Of a DNA stretch of 6,219 bases, positions 1 to 6,132 are shown one piece after another. This DNA comes from an uncultured Clostridia bacterium (GTDB taxonomy: Bacteria > Bacillota > Clostridia > TANB77 > CAG-508), in the NCBI GenBank assembly GCA_947624925.1, contig CANQMG010000071.1, positions 1 through 6,219 of the forward strand, written 5' to 3'. Position 1 is the first letter of the stretch. Every line of letters starts with the position of its first letter. A program made the translations under genes and the position numbers. The notes under the pieces were generated by a model that made no database searches, was not told where the DNA came from, and saw only the letters and a program-made list of their open reading frames with translations.

Positions 1-23
1 ACATATAGCTCTTTTTGTGTTAT

Positions 24-67
24 AGCCCATTTAATAAGGGGGCTGTCATCCGAAGGCTGACTGGGGG
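24..67. repeat. Palindromic double-hairpin intergenic repeat
   Basis: Two consecutive hairpins are visible. The first is 24-44: AGCCC at 24-28 pairs with GGGCT at 40-44, continued by TTT at 30-32 against AAG at 36-38 with one mismatch. The second is 45-61: GTCA (45-48) pairs with TGAC (58-61) and CC (50-51) with GG (55-56) around a GAA loop, with one T/C mismatch at 49/57. A G-run (63-67) follows and could compete with 40-44 for the C-run at 26-28. I recall similar GGGGGCTGTCA...TGACTGGGGG-type palindromes scattered between genes in Clostridia, but this is memory and not a search. The mismatches suggest an old, decaying copy. There is no T-run behind it, so it is not a standard terminator. 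Function unknown. Confidence 0.5.
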
Positions 68-114
68 TTCTTAGACAAAATGTAAAAAATAAAAAAATCT
101 AAAATAAAAAAAAC

Positions 115-225
115 GTAGGGGCAAGTCTTGTGCTTGCCCAGGCTCCAAAGAATTTACCAAAATTGTTAAACCATAAAATTTTAGCTATTCCTTCGAAGAT
201 GGGCAAGCACAAGACTTGCCCCTAC
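115..225. repeat. REP-like doublet (perfect 26-bp inverted repeat)
   Basis: Positions 115-140 and 200-225 are perfect reverse complements (26 of 26), separated by 59 bases. Each arm is itself a hairpin. In the left arm GTAG (115-118) is followed directly by GGGCAAG (119-125), a 7-base loop and CTTGCCC (133-139). The right arm mirrors this (stem 201-207/215-221, CTAC at 222-225). A GTAG tetranucleotide at the foot of a short G/C-rich hairpin is the known layout of REP sequences handled by REP-associated tyrosine transposases (RAYT/TnpA-REP), and two REPs in inverted orientation form a BIME. Partial symmetry continues inward (144-153 against 187-196, 8 of 10). No target-site duplication is seen at the edges, as expected for the IS200/IS605-like class. 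The G/C content contrasts sharply with the surrounding A/T. No transposase gene is in the window, so it would be mobilised in trans, if at all. A small MITE is the alternative. Confidence 0.7.
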
Positions 226-319
226 AATCAAAAAAATAGAATTAAAATTTTATTAAATTAAAAATTAAAATTGTTATTAAATTTTAAATTTTTATAGATT
301 TAATTAATATAAAAAAACA
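226..319. other. A/T-only intergenic stretch with no confident promoter
   Basis: This run between the REP-like doublet and the ribosome binding site of the pilin-like gene is almost entirely A and T. Several weak -10-like strings exist (TATAGA at 293-298, TATAAA at 308-313), and TTGTTA at 271-276 could serve as a poor -35 for the first at 16-base spacing. With this composition such matches arise easily by chance. A promoter for the downstream gene probably lies here, but I cannot place it. Confidence 0.3.
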
Positions 320-335
320 AGGGAGGAAAATGTAA
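320..335 (+). promoter_or_regulatory. Ribosome binding site with an intervening ATG-TAA start-stop
   Basis: AGGGAGG at 320-326 is a strong Shine-Dalgarno sequence, but the long open frame starts 11 bases further on at 338, longer than the 5-7 bases seen at the other genes here. Between them lies ATG at 330-332 followed at once by TAA at 333-335, in a different frame from the gene. The 338 start is still preferred because the next in-frame ATG (residue 45) lies inside the membrane helix. Whether the start-stop captures ribosomes is unknown. Confidence 0.4.
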
Positions 336-337
336 AA

Positions 338-1354
338 ATGAATAAAAAAGAAAGAAAAAATAAAAATTCATTTGTTAATTCAAAATCTAACAAACAATTT
401 CTAACATCTAAATCAGGTATAACACTAATTGCACTAATATTAACAATAATAATATTATTAATATTAGCAATGGTAAGCATAAGTTATATAATGAGAGAAA
501 ACATAATAAAACACGCAGAAACTGCAGTAGATCAATATCAAATAGAGGCAGAAAAAGAGGCAATAGAATTAGCATATGAAGAATATGTAATGGATGGATT
601 AAATGATAAAAATGCAAAATTAAATATGGATGGACAAGCAGAAGTAACTGAAAATAAAGATGCAGATGGAAATAATAATGGCTGGACAGTAACATTTCCA
701 AACTTACACGTTTATTACGTAGATAGTAATGGAAATATTAGTGAAAAAAATAATAATAATCCTGAAGGAAATGAGCCAAGTGATAATCCTGAAGAAGAAA
801 CACCAGCCAAATATTTTACCTGGGAAACAACAGAAACAGAGGCAACAGTAACAGGCTTAACAGACGAAGGAAAAGCACTTTCAGAAATATCAATACCATC
901 AACATATAATGGAAAACCAGTAACTAGGATAGGAGAATATGCATTTGAGATTAAGAATTCAATCATTACTAAGGTAACTATTCCTAATAGCATAAAAATT
1001 ATTGGAATGGGAGCATTTAATAGTTGTAAAATAACGGAAATTATTATTCCTAATGGGGTAACTACAATTGATTATAGTGCTTTTGCATTTTGTGACTTAT
1101 TAAAAAATGTTGAAATTTCAGAAAGTGTGACAACAATAAATGATGGTGCGTTTGGTAGTTGCTCAAGTTTAGAAGAAATATATTTACCAGAAAATATAAC
1201 ATTCGTAGGAAATGGTACTTTTACAGGTTGTGATAAATTAACAATTTATGTAAATAAAACTAAAGAAGAAACGTCGAGTTGGGCATTCGATTGGAATTCA
1301 GGCCGAAAGGTTGTTTATAAAGGAGATGAAGAAATAAGTAATAGTGCTGGCTAA
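338..1354 (+). CDS. Pilin-like membrane-anchored protein with BspA-type leucine-rich repeats
   Basis: The 338-residue product has three parts. Residues 1-27 are a Lys/Asn/Ser-rich leader ending in KSG. Residues 28-52 (ITLIALILTIIILLILA...) form a hydrophobic helix resembling a class III (type IV pilin/pseudopilin) N-terminus cut after Gly27, although the usual Glu at +5 is Ala32. A polar helical stretch rich in Glu/Ala follows (about 53-90), then an Asn/Glu/Pro linker (about 131-157). Residues about 184-305 hold four to five LRR_5/BspA-type repeats of roughly 23 residues, seen as recurring IPxxVTxIxxxAFxxC units; a short WAFDWNSG-containing cap ends the protein. BspA-type repeats usually mediate surface binding to host or other cells, so I infer an extracytoplasmic, membrane- or pseudopilus-associated adhesin-like role. 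No pilus assembly genes or prepilin peptidase are nearby. It appears monocistronic, ending at the terminator at 1408-1442. The domain calls are firm; the function and ligand are not. Confidence 0.85.
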   Translation: MNKKERKNKNSFVNSKSNKQFLTSKSGITLIALILTIIILLILAMVSISYIMRENIIKHAETAVDQYQIEAEKEAIELAYEEYVMDGLNDKNAKLNMDGQAEVTENKDADGNNNGWTVTFPNLHVYYVDSNGNISEKNNNNPEGNEPSDNPEEETPAKYFTWETTETEATVTGLTDEGKALSEISIPSTYNGKPVTRIGEYAFEIKNSIITKVTIPNSIKIIGMGAFNSCKITEIIIPNGVTTIDYSAFAFCDLLKNVEISESVTTINDGAFGSCSSLEEIYLPENITFVGNGTFTGCDKLTIYVNKTKEETSSWAFDWNSGRKVVYKGDEEISNSAG

Positions 1355-1407
1355 ATTAATTCATAGCTCAATAATTAAAATTATAAACAAGAATTTAAAT
1401 TTTATAT

Positions 1408-1442
1408 AAAATAGGCATATGCAATTTATATGCTTATTTTTT
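1408..1442 (+). terminator. Intrinsic terminator of the pilin/LRR gene
   Basis: A 13-bp stem (1408-1420 with 1428-1440, one G-T wobble) encloses the 7-base loop 1421-1427, and its 3' arm runs into six T (1437-1442). It lies 54 bases past the stop at 1354. The stem begins with an A-run, so it could also act against transcription from the other strand, but no convergent gene is present. Confidence 0.85.
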
Positions 1443-1443
1443 G

Positions 1444-1472
1444 TTGATAAAATATTACATATGTGATAAAAT
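1444..1472 (+). promoter_or_regulatory. Sigma-A-type extended -10 promoter for lepA
   Basis: TTGATA (1444-1449) and TAAAAT (1467-1472) are separated by exactly 17 bases and each differs from consensus at one position. TG at 1464-1465 sits one base before the -10, giving an extended -10. Initiation near 1479 would leave a leader of about 20 bases that carries the ribosome binding site. The -35 directly abuts the preceding terminator. Confidence 0.7.
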
Positions 1473-1501
1473 GAAAACATTAAATAGGTGGAGGGAAAGT
1501 A

Positions 1502-3313
1502 ATGCAAGACAGACAAAAATATATTAGAAATTTTAGTATAATTGCACATATAGATCACGGAAAATCAACATTGGCAGATAGACTTATAGAAATGACAGGT
1601 GTTTTATCTGCAAGAGAAATGCAATCTCAAGTTTTAGATAATATGGACCTAGAAAAAGAAAGAGGAATTACTATAAAGTCTCAAGCTGTTAGAATGAAAT
1701 ATAAAGCAAAAGATGGAAATGAATACATATTAAATTTAATTGATACACCAGGACATGTCGATTTTAATTATGAGGTATCAAGAAGTTTAGCAGCGTGTGA
1801 TGGAGCAATTTTAGTTGTAGATTCATCACAAGGAGTAGAAGCACAAACATTAGCAAATGTTTACCTAGCATTAGATAATAATCTTGAAATTTTACCTGTT
1901 TTAAATAAAATTGATTTACCAAATGCTAGACCAGATGAAGTAAAAAAAGAAATAGAAGACATAATAGGAATTCCAGCTCAAGATGCTCCTTGCATATCTG
2001 CAAAGTCTGGATTAAATGTTGATAAAGTGTTGGAAAAAATAGTAACAGATATACCAGCGCCCATTGGAGATGAAAATAAACAAACATCTTGTTTAATTTT
2101 TGACTCATATTATGATAATTATAAAGGAGCAATAGCATATGTAAGAGTTATGGACGGAAAGGTAAAAGCTGGAGATGAAATAAAATTAATGGCAACCAAC
2201 AAGACATTTACAGTTGCGGAAGTTGGCTATTTTGCACCAGGAAACTATATACAAGCAGATGAATTATTAGCAGGTGATGTTGGATATATAGCTGCTAGCA
2301 TAAAAAGCTTATCTGACTTACATGTTGGTGATACAATTACACTTTTAGACAATCCTGTAAAAGAGCCTTTAAAAGGATATAAAAAAGTACAACCAATGGT
2401 ATACTGTGGTTTATATCCAATAGATGGTAGTGAATACGAGAATTTAAAAATTGCCCTAGAAAAATTACAATTAAATGATGCGGCTTTAGTATATGAACCA
2501 GAAACATCTGCTGCGTTGGGATTTGGATTTAGATGTGGATTTTTAGGTTTACTTCATTTGGAAATTATAGAAGAAAGACTTGATAGAGAATTTGATTTGG
2601 GATTAATTACAACATCTCCTTCTGTTATATATAAAGTACATAAAACAGATGGAACTGTAATAGATTTATATAATCCTTCAGAATTACCAAGTTCTCAAGA
2701 AATATCATATATAGAAGAACCTATGGTAAAAGCAGAAATATTTACTCCAAAAGAATATGTAGGAAATATAATGGAAATTTGCCAAAGAAGACGTGGCATC
2801 TATATAGATATGAAGTATTTAGATGAAACTAGAGTTACATTGATATATGAAATGCCATTAAATGAAATTATATATGATTTTTTTGATAATTTAAAATCAA
2901 AAACTAAAGGATATGCCTCATTTGACTATGAGTTTAAAGAATATGTTCGCTCTGAACTTGTTAAATTAGATATCCATGTAAATGGAGAAGGCGTTGATGC
3001 ATTATCATTTATTGTACATAAGGATTCAGCCTACAATAAAGGTAAAAAAATGGTAGAAAAATTGAAAACTGTAATACCAAGGCAATTATTTGCAATTCCA
3101 CTTCAGGCGGTTGTTGGAGGAAAAATAATTGCAAGAGAAACTATTTCAGCAATGAGAAAAGACGTTTTAGCTAAGTGTTATGGCGGAGATATAACTAGAA
3201 AGAAAAAACTATTAGAGAAACAGAAAAAAGGTAAGAAAAAAATGCGCGAAATAGGTAGCGTAGAACTTCCACAAGAAGCATTCTTAAGTGTATTAAAATT
3301 AGATGATGAGTAA
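1502..3313 (+). CDS. lepA: Elongation factor 4 (LepA), ribosome-associated GTPase
   Basis: The 603-residue product is a full-length EF-4/LepA (family members are about 600 residues). The translational GTPase domain carries AHIDHGKST (15-23, G1), RGIT (54-57, switch I), DTPGH (81-85, G3 with the catalytic His85), NKID (135-138, G4) and SAK (166-168, G5). Domain II and EF-G-like domains III and V follow, including RCGFLGLLHLEI and QRRRGIYIDMKYLD. The LepA-specific C-terminal domain (from about residue 485, with AYNKGKKMVEKLK, ARETISAMRKDVLAKCYGGD and a Lys-rich tail) separates it from EF-G. EF-4 binds the ribosome in the cytoplasm and membrane pool; proposed roles are back-translocation or remobilising stalled ribosomes and assisting 30S biogenesis and initiation. 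The start is set by GGAGG at 1490-1494, 7 bases ahead of ATG. In many Firmicutes lepA is followed by hemW, hrcA, grpE and dnaK; here it is followed by an rRNA methylase gene. Confidence 0.98.
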   Translation: MQDRQKYIRNFSIIAHIDHGKSTLADRLIEMTGVLSAREMQSQVLDNMDLEKERGITIKSQAVRMKYKAKDGNEYILNLIDTPGHVDFNYEVSRSLAACDGAILVVDSSQGVEAQTLANVYLALDNNLEILPVLNKIDLPNARPDEVKKEIEDIIGIPAQDAPCISAKSGLNVDKVLEKIVTDIPAPIGDENKQTSCLIFDSYYDNYKGAIAYVRVMDGKVKAGDEIKLMATNKTFTVAEVGYFAPGNYIQADELLAGDVGYIAASIKSLSDLHVGDTITLLDNPVKEPLKGYKKVQPMVYCGLYPIDGSEYENLKIALEKLQLNDAALVYEPETSAALGFGFRCGFLGLLHLEIIEERLDREFDLGLITTSPSVIYKVHKTDGTVIDLYNPSELPSSQEISYIEEPMVKAEIFTPKEYVGNIMEICQRRRGIYIDMKYLDETRVTLIYEMPLNEIIYDFFDNLKSKTKGYASFDYEFKEYVRSELVKLDIHVNGEGVDALSFIVHKDSAYNKGKKMVEKLKTVIPRQLFAIPLQAVVGGKIIARETISAMRKDVLAKCYGGDITRKKKLLEKQKKGKKKMREIGSVELPQEAFLSVLKLDDE

Positions 3314-3332
3314 AACACAAAAAGGAGAATTT

Positions 3333-3839
3333 ATGAAAGATAATAGAAATTATAAAAAAGAAAAAAGTCAATATGCTAAAAAGTTTAATAAAGAAAATAT
3401 TGAAGACTCAAAAAACAATTTTAATGACCAAGTTGAAGGACGTAATTCTATTTTAGAACTTTTAGAATCTGAAAAAGATATAAATAAGATATATATATCA
3501 AAAGGAGAAAAACAGGGTTCAATTAAAAAAATAATTGCTAAGGCAAAAGAAAAAGGAATTGTAATTTCAGAAATAGAAAAAAGTAGATTAGACCAGATGA
3601 GCCAAACTAAAAATCATCAAGGCGTTATAGCTGTTGTTCCACCATATGAATATTGTGACATTGAAGATATATTAGATGTGGCAAATAAAAAAAATGAGCC
3701 TAATTTTATTCTAATTCTTGATGGAATTGAAGACCCACATAACTTAGGAGCAATTATAAGAACAGCCGAAACAGCAGGAGTAGATGGAATAATTATTCCT
3801 AAAAGAAGGGCCTGTCGGAGTAAATTCTACGGTATCTAA
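3333..3839 (+). CDS. rlmB: RlmB N-terminal fragment as read to the premature stop
   Basis: This is the part of rlmB readable without frame correction. It keeps the substrate-binding domain and SPOUT motif 1, then runs out of frame after PKRRA into eight unrelated residues (CRSKFYGI) and stops at TAA 3837-3839. It lacks motifs 2 and 3, which build the S-adenosylmethionine pocket and the knot, so it should be inactive alone. The frame is also open from ATG 3303, ten residues longer, overlapping the lepA stop. Confidence 0.75.
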   Translation: MKDNRNYKKEKSQYAKKFNKENIEDSKNNFNDQVEGRNSILELLESEKDINKIYISKGEKQGSIKKIIAKAKEKGIVISEIEKSRLDQMSQTKNHQGVIAVVPPYEYCDIEDILDVANKKNEPNFILILDGIEDPHNLGAIIRTAETAGVDGIIIPKRRACRSKFYGI

Positions 3840-4152
3840 ATCATCTGCAGGTGCAGTAGAACATGTAAAAATAGCAAGAGTTAATAATATAAACGAAACG
3901 ATAAAATATTTAAAAGAAAAAGGATTATGGATTTGCGGAACAGATGGAGATGCAAATACTTACTATTATGAACAAGATTTAAAAGGTCCAATAGCAATAG
4001 TTATAGGAAGTGAAGGATATGGAATGAGTAGACTAGTTAAAGAAAACTGCGATTTATTAGTAAAAATTCCTATGAAGGGAAAAATAACCTCATTAAATGC
4101 TTCAGTTTCAGCAGGAATAGTAATTTATGAAATTTTAAAACAAAGATTATAA
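3814..4152 (+). CDS. rlmB: RlmB C-terminal fragment in the +1 frame
   Basis: There are 112 uninterrupted codons from VGVNSTVSKSSAG to the final ILKQRL, including SPOUT motifs 2 and 3. The fragment has no ATG until 4024 and no ribosome binding site at its beginning, so independent translation of the whole fragment is unlikely. Its undamaged state and unchanged A/T-rich codon use indicate that the break is very recent or artefactual. Confidence 0.7.
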   Translation, partial: VGVNSTVSKSSAGAVEHVKIARVNNINETIKYLKEKGLWICGTDGDANTYYYEQDLKGPIAIVIGSEGYGMSRLVKENCDLLVKIPMKGKITSLNASVSAGIVIYEILKQRL

Positions 4153-4159
4153 AAAAGTA

Positions 4160-4188
4160 TTGCAAATAAAAGCAAGTAAATATATAAT
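4160..4188 (+). promoter_or_regulatory. Internal promoter for the 581-residue membrane protein
   Basis: TTGCAA (4160-4165), 17 bases and a perfect TATAAT (4183-4188) lie between the rlmB end and the next gene. Initiation near 4195 gives a leader of about 24 bases containing AGGAGG. No terminator is visible between 4153 and 4218, so read-through from the lepA promoter is also expected. Confidence 0.6.
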
Positions 4189-4218
4189 AAATATGAAAAA
4201 AATACGAGGAGGATAAAA

Positions 4219-5964
4219 ATGAAAAGTAAAAAAATTATATTAATTGCAATAATTATTGTACTTTTATTAATTTTAATTGCAGGAGGTGCATTTGTATATT
4301 TTAAAACTGATTTATTTAAATCAAATGATGAATTATTTTATAAATATGCATTTAATCTTGAACAAATGAAAATTAATAACAAAAACAATAAAAAAATTAC
4401 AGATTCTAATTCTTTAAAACTTACAGGAGATGCAAGTATCAATTTACAAACAAATTCAGCAAATATGACTGCGGTAGAAACATTATTAAATGGCCTAAAG
4501 CTAAATTATGAATATGCACAAAATTTAAATACAAAACAACAACAAGCAAGTGCATCTTTAAATTTCAAGGATAAAGAACTTGCTAATATTAAATATTTAA
4601 GAGATGCCGATACATATGGAATTACTATAAAAGATATTTTAACAACATACTTATCAGTTGAAAATAATAATTTAAAAAGTTTATTTTCTAAATTAGGTGT
4701 TACTGATGTATCAAATATTCCAGACAAAATAGAATTTAAGGATTATGATACTAAAAATCTAATAGATGAAGAAACTAAAAATTATATTATAGAAAAATAT
4801 AAGGATGTTATAAAACAAAACATTTCAGTTGACAAGTTTTCAAAAGAACAACAAAATATTACAATTGATGGCGTAGAAGTAAAAGCAAACAAATATAATT
4901 TAACTTTAAGTGTGCAAGACATGAAAAACATAGTGTTAGAAGTATTAAAAGCACTAAAAGATGATGATAGAACATTAAATTTAGTTGTAGAAAAAACAGG
5001 CTTAATTGCAAGTAGTATGCAAGCAAGTTCTGGAGATACCGAAACATTAAAAAACGATTTGAAAGATAGTATACAAGAAAGCATAGATTCTATTACTGAA
5101 GAAACAATTGAAAACAATGATACAATAAAAATATCAGTATATGAAAAAAACGGAAAAACAGTAAAACATGAAATATTGCTAAACGATATTACAATAGTTT
5201 CTATTGAGTATACAGATAATAAGATAAACTTCATATTTAATTATAACGGAACACAATTAAATATGACAATAACAACACAATCAGATTCAAATTCAAATAC
5301 AACAACAATAGATGGAAATATGACGATAGATGATGAAAGTATTCCATTTAAATTTACAGAAACAGAATCAGATAATAATAATGTTATAACAGATAATGTT
5401 ACTATAGAATTTGGCATAGATGAAAGTAATACAGTAAAGATAGTTTTAAATAATAATATTGAATTATCTGAAAATTTAGAAATTGAAAAATTAACAAACG
5501 ACAATAGTGTTAAAATAAATGATATGTCAGCAGAAGAAATAGCATCTGTAATGAATACTTTATCTTCTCGAGTAAGCTCAATGTTTGAAAACAAAATAAA
5601 TGAATTAACAGGTGAAATAGCAAATTCAGGCTCAAGCTCAACTGGAAGTACAAATTTAGGCTCAAGCTCAACTGGAAATTCTATAGATAATGCAATGACT
5701 CAAATGAACCAACAAGAAACAGAAGCATTTAATAGTGTATTTTCAGCATTTGAAGGTCAAAATGTTAGTGCATCAATTGTTAAAACTTTAATAACAAAAG
5801 TTATTACAAATAATCAATCTACATCAAATGTTGTTAGTATAAATGGTATATCAGATATAACACAATTACAATCATATATAACTAGTATAGATACTACTAA
5901 AAAATATACAGTAGTAATGAATAAAGGCTCAAATGGCAAAATAAATAATATAACAATTCAATAA
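4219..5964 (+). CDS. Uncharacterised membrane-anchored extracytoplasmic protein
   Basis: I do not recognise this 581-residue protein. A short basic start (KSKK) and one hydrophobic helix (residues 6-28) predict an N-in signal anchor with about 550 residues outside. There is no Cys in the protein, hence no lipobox, and no Trp. After the helix comes FKTDLFKSNDELFYKYAFNL (29-48), a segment I associate with hypothetical membrane proteins of Clostridia. The rest is Asn/Thr/Ser/Asp-rich, alternating predicted beta strands (ITIDGVEVKANKYNLTLSV, IKISVYEKNGK, and the Asn/Thr-rich run around 350-400) with helical parts (GITIKDILTTYLSV, MSAEEIASVMNTLSSRVSSMFENKI). A flexible Gly/Ser linker at 469-488, made by a 30-bp tandem duplication, separates a C-terminal domain of about 90 residues. 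Start: AGGAGG (4207-4212) 6 bases before ATG. Three in-frame stops (TAA TAG TAA, 5962-5970) end it. No catalytic motif is seen; a structural or envelope-stress role is only a guess. Confidence 0.85.
   Translation: MKSKKIILIAIIIVLLLILIAGGAFVYFKTDLFKSNDELFYKYAFNLEQMKINNKNNKKITDSNSLKLTGDASINLQTNSANMTAVETLLNGLKLNYEYAQNLNTKQQQASASLNFKDKELANIKYLRDADTYGITIKDILTTYLSVENNNLKSLFSKLGVTDVSNIPDKIEFKDYDTKNLIDEETKNYIIEKYKDVIKQNISVDKFSKEQQNITIDGVEVKANKYNLTLSVQDMKNIVLEVLKALKDDDRTLNLVVEKTGLIASSMQASSGDTETLKNDLKDSIQESIDSITEETIENNDTIKISVYEKNGKTVKHEILLNDITIVSIEYTDNKINFIFNYNGTQLNMTITTQSDSNSNTTTIDGNMTIDDESIPFKFTETESDNNNVITDNVTIEFGIDESNTVKIVLNNNIELSENLEIEKLTNDNSVKINDMSAEEIASVMNTLSSRVSSMFENKINELTGEIANSGSSSTGSTNLGSSSTGNSIDNAMTQMNQQETEAFNSVFSAFEGQNVSASIVKTLITKVITNNQSTSNVVSINGISDITQLQSYITSIDTTKKYTVVMNKGSNGKINNITIQ
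5621..5680 (+). repeat. 30-bp tandem duplication encoding a Gly/Ser/Thr linker
   Basis: Positions 5621-5650 and 5651-5680 match at 27 of 30 bases, with a shared core GGCTCAAGCTCAACTGGAA. In frame they encode NSGSSSTGST and NLGSSSTGNS within the protein at 4219-5964. The unit is a multiple of three, so copy number could change without breaking the frame, altering linker length. Confidence 0.85.
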
Positions 5965-5984
5965 TAGTAACTTACGTTACCAAT

Positions 5985-6022
5985 AAATACCAGTAAAAAT
6001 CTGTTGATTTTTACTGGTATTT
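5985..6022 (+). terminator. Long perfect hairpin terminator
   Basis: Arms 5985-6000 and 6007-6022 are perfect complements (16 bp) around the 6-base loop 6001-6006. The 5' arm begins AAA and the 3' arm ends TTT, but after TATTT the sequence is GTGCTATT, so the U-tract is short. It lies 20 bases past the gene end and insulates the downstream rRNA-type promoter. A smaller palindrome, GTAAC/GTTAC at 5967-5971/5976-5980, precedes it. Confidence 0.8.
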
Positions 6023-6055
6023 GTGCTATTATAATATAAGTCGCCTAGATGCATA

Positions 6056-6097
6056 AAAAATATATACAAAATTTTAATAAAAAAATTAAAAAAAGTG
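6056..6097 (+). promoter_or_regulatory. A/T-rich UP-element-like tract
   Basis: About 40 bases directly upstream of the -35 are nearly pure A/T with phased A and T runs (AAAAAA, AAAATTTT, AAAAAAATTAAAAAAA). This is the form of an UP element bound by the RNA polymerase alpha C-terminal domain at rRNA promoters. Because the whole genome is A/T-rich, composition alone is weak evidence. Confidence 0.45.
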
Positions 6098-6126
6098 TTG
6101 ACAAAAGCAAGTAGGCGTAGTATAAT
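6098..6126 (+). promoter_or_regulatory. Perfect-consensus promoter, probably of an rRNA operon
   Basis: TTGACA (6098-6103) and TATAAT (6121-6126) are both exact consensus with the optimal 17-base spacing, the only such promoter in the window. The spacer is unusually G/C-containing (GTAGGCG). The predicted start is G6133, after an A-rich discriminator (GAAAAA). In Bacillus subtilis rrn promoters start with G and respond to GTP level; the same control here is inference. Confidence 0.85.
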
Positions 6127-6132
6127 GAAAAA

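Larger units (their letters stand above)
3333..4152 (+). pseudogene. rlmB: Frameshifted 23S rRNA (guanosine-2'-O-)-methyltransferase, RlmB/TrmH-family SPOUT
   Basis: An intact product would transfer a methyl group from S-adenosylmethionine to the 2'-O of a guanosine in 23S rRNA (G2251 in E. coli numbering for RlmB). A Lys/Asn-rich N-terminal extension of about 30 residues is followed by the substrate-binding domain beginning at VEGRNSILELL, with NHQGVIAVV, and then the SPOUT knot. Motif 1, DPHNLGAIIRTAETAG, is in the first frame. Motifs 2 (IGSEGYGMSRLV) and 3 (IPMKGKITSLNASVSAGI) are in the +1 frame. The frame breaks at 3810-3813: PKRRA is expected to continue VGVNSTVSKSSAGAVEH, which is read from 3814. 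Deleting one C of 3811-3812 gives GCT-GTC and restores a protein of 272 residues from the 3333 start. The 3333 start is preferred over ATGs at 3303/3306 because AAAGGAG lies 5 bases upstream (3321-3327); the earlier ATGs overlap the lepA end and lack a clear site. Cotranscribed with lepA (19-base gap). A sequencing or assembly error and a recent null mutation are both possible. Confidence 0.9.

Noticed and set aside
115..225. CRISPR array or intrinsic terminator
   Set aside because: The copies are inverted, only two, and have no T-run after either hairpin, so neither a CRISPR array nor a standard terminator fits.
260..294. Imperfect A/T-only palindrome
   Set aside because: Only A and T pairs with bulges; such symmetry is expected by chance in this composition.
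408..993. Minus-strand open frames opposite the pilin/LRR gene
   Set aside because: Leu/His/Ser-rich low-complexity translations with no start signal; the + strand shows clear pilin-like and LRR features.
3807..3840. Programmed +1 frameshift in rlmB
   Set aside because: There is no stop codon at the shift point and no known slippery motif or stimulatory structure is evident, and RlmB is not known to use recoding. An error or a mutation is simpler.
4782..5594. Open frames of 150 and 117 codons on the minus strand inside the membrane protein gene
   Set aside because: They are mirror images of A/T-rich codons, rich in Ser/Phe/Ile, lack ribosome binding sites, and the + strand frame is long, continuous and properly initiated.
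6030..6035. TATAAT as a second, upstream rRNA promoter
   Set aside because: The only -35-like string (TTGATT, 6004-6009) is 20 bases away and inside the terminator hairpin, so the spacing is poor.
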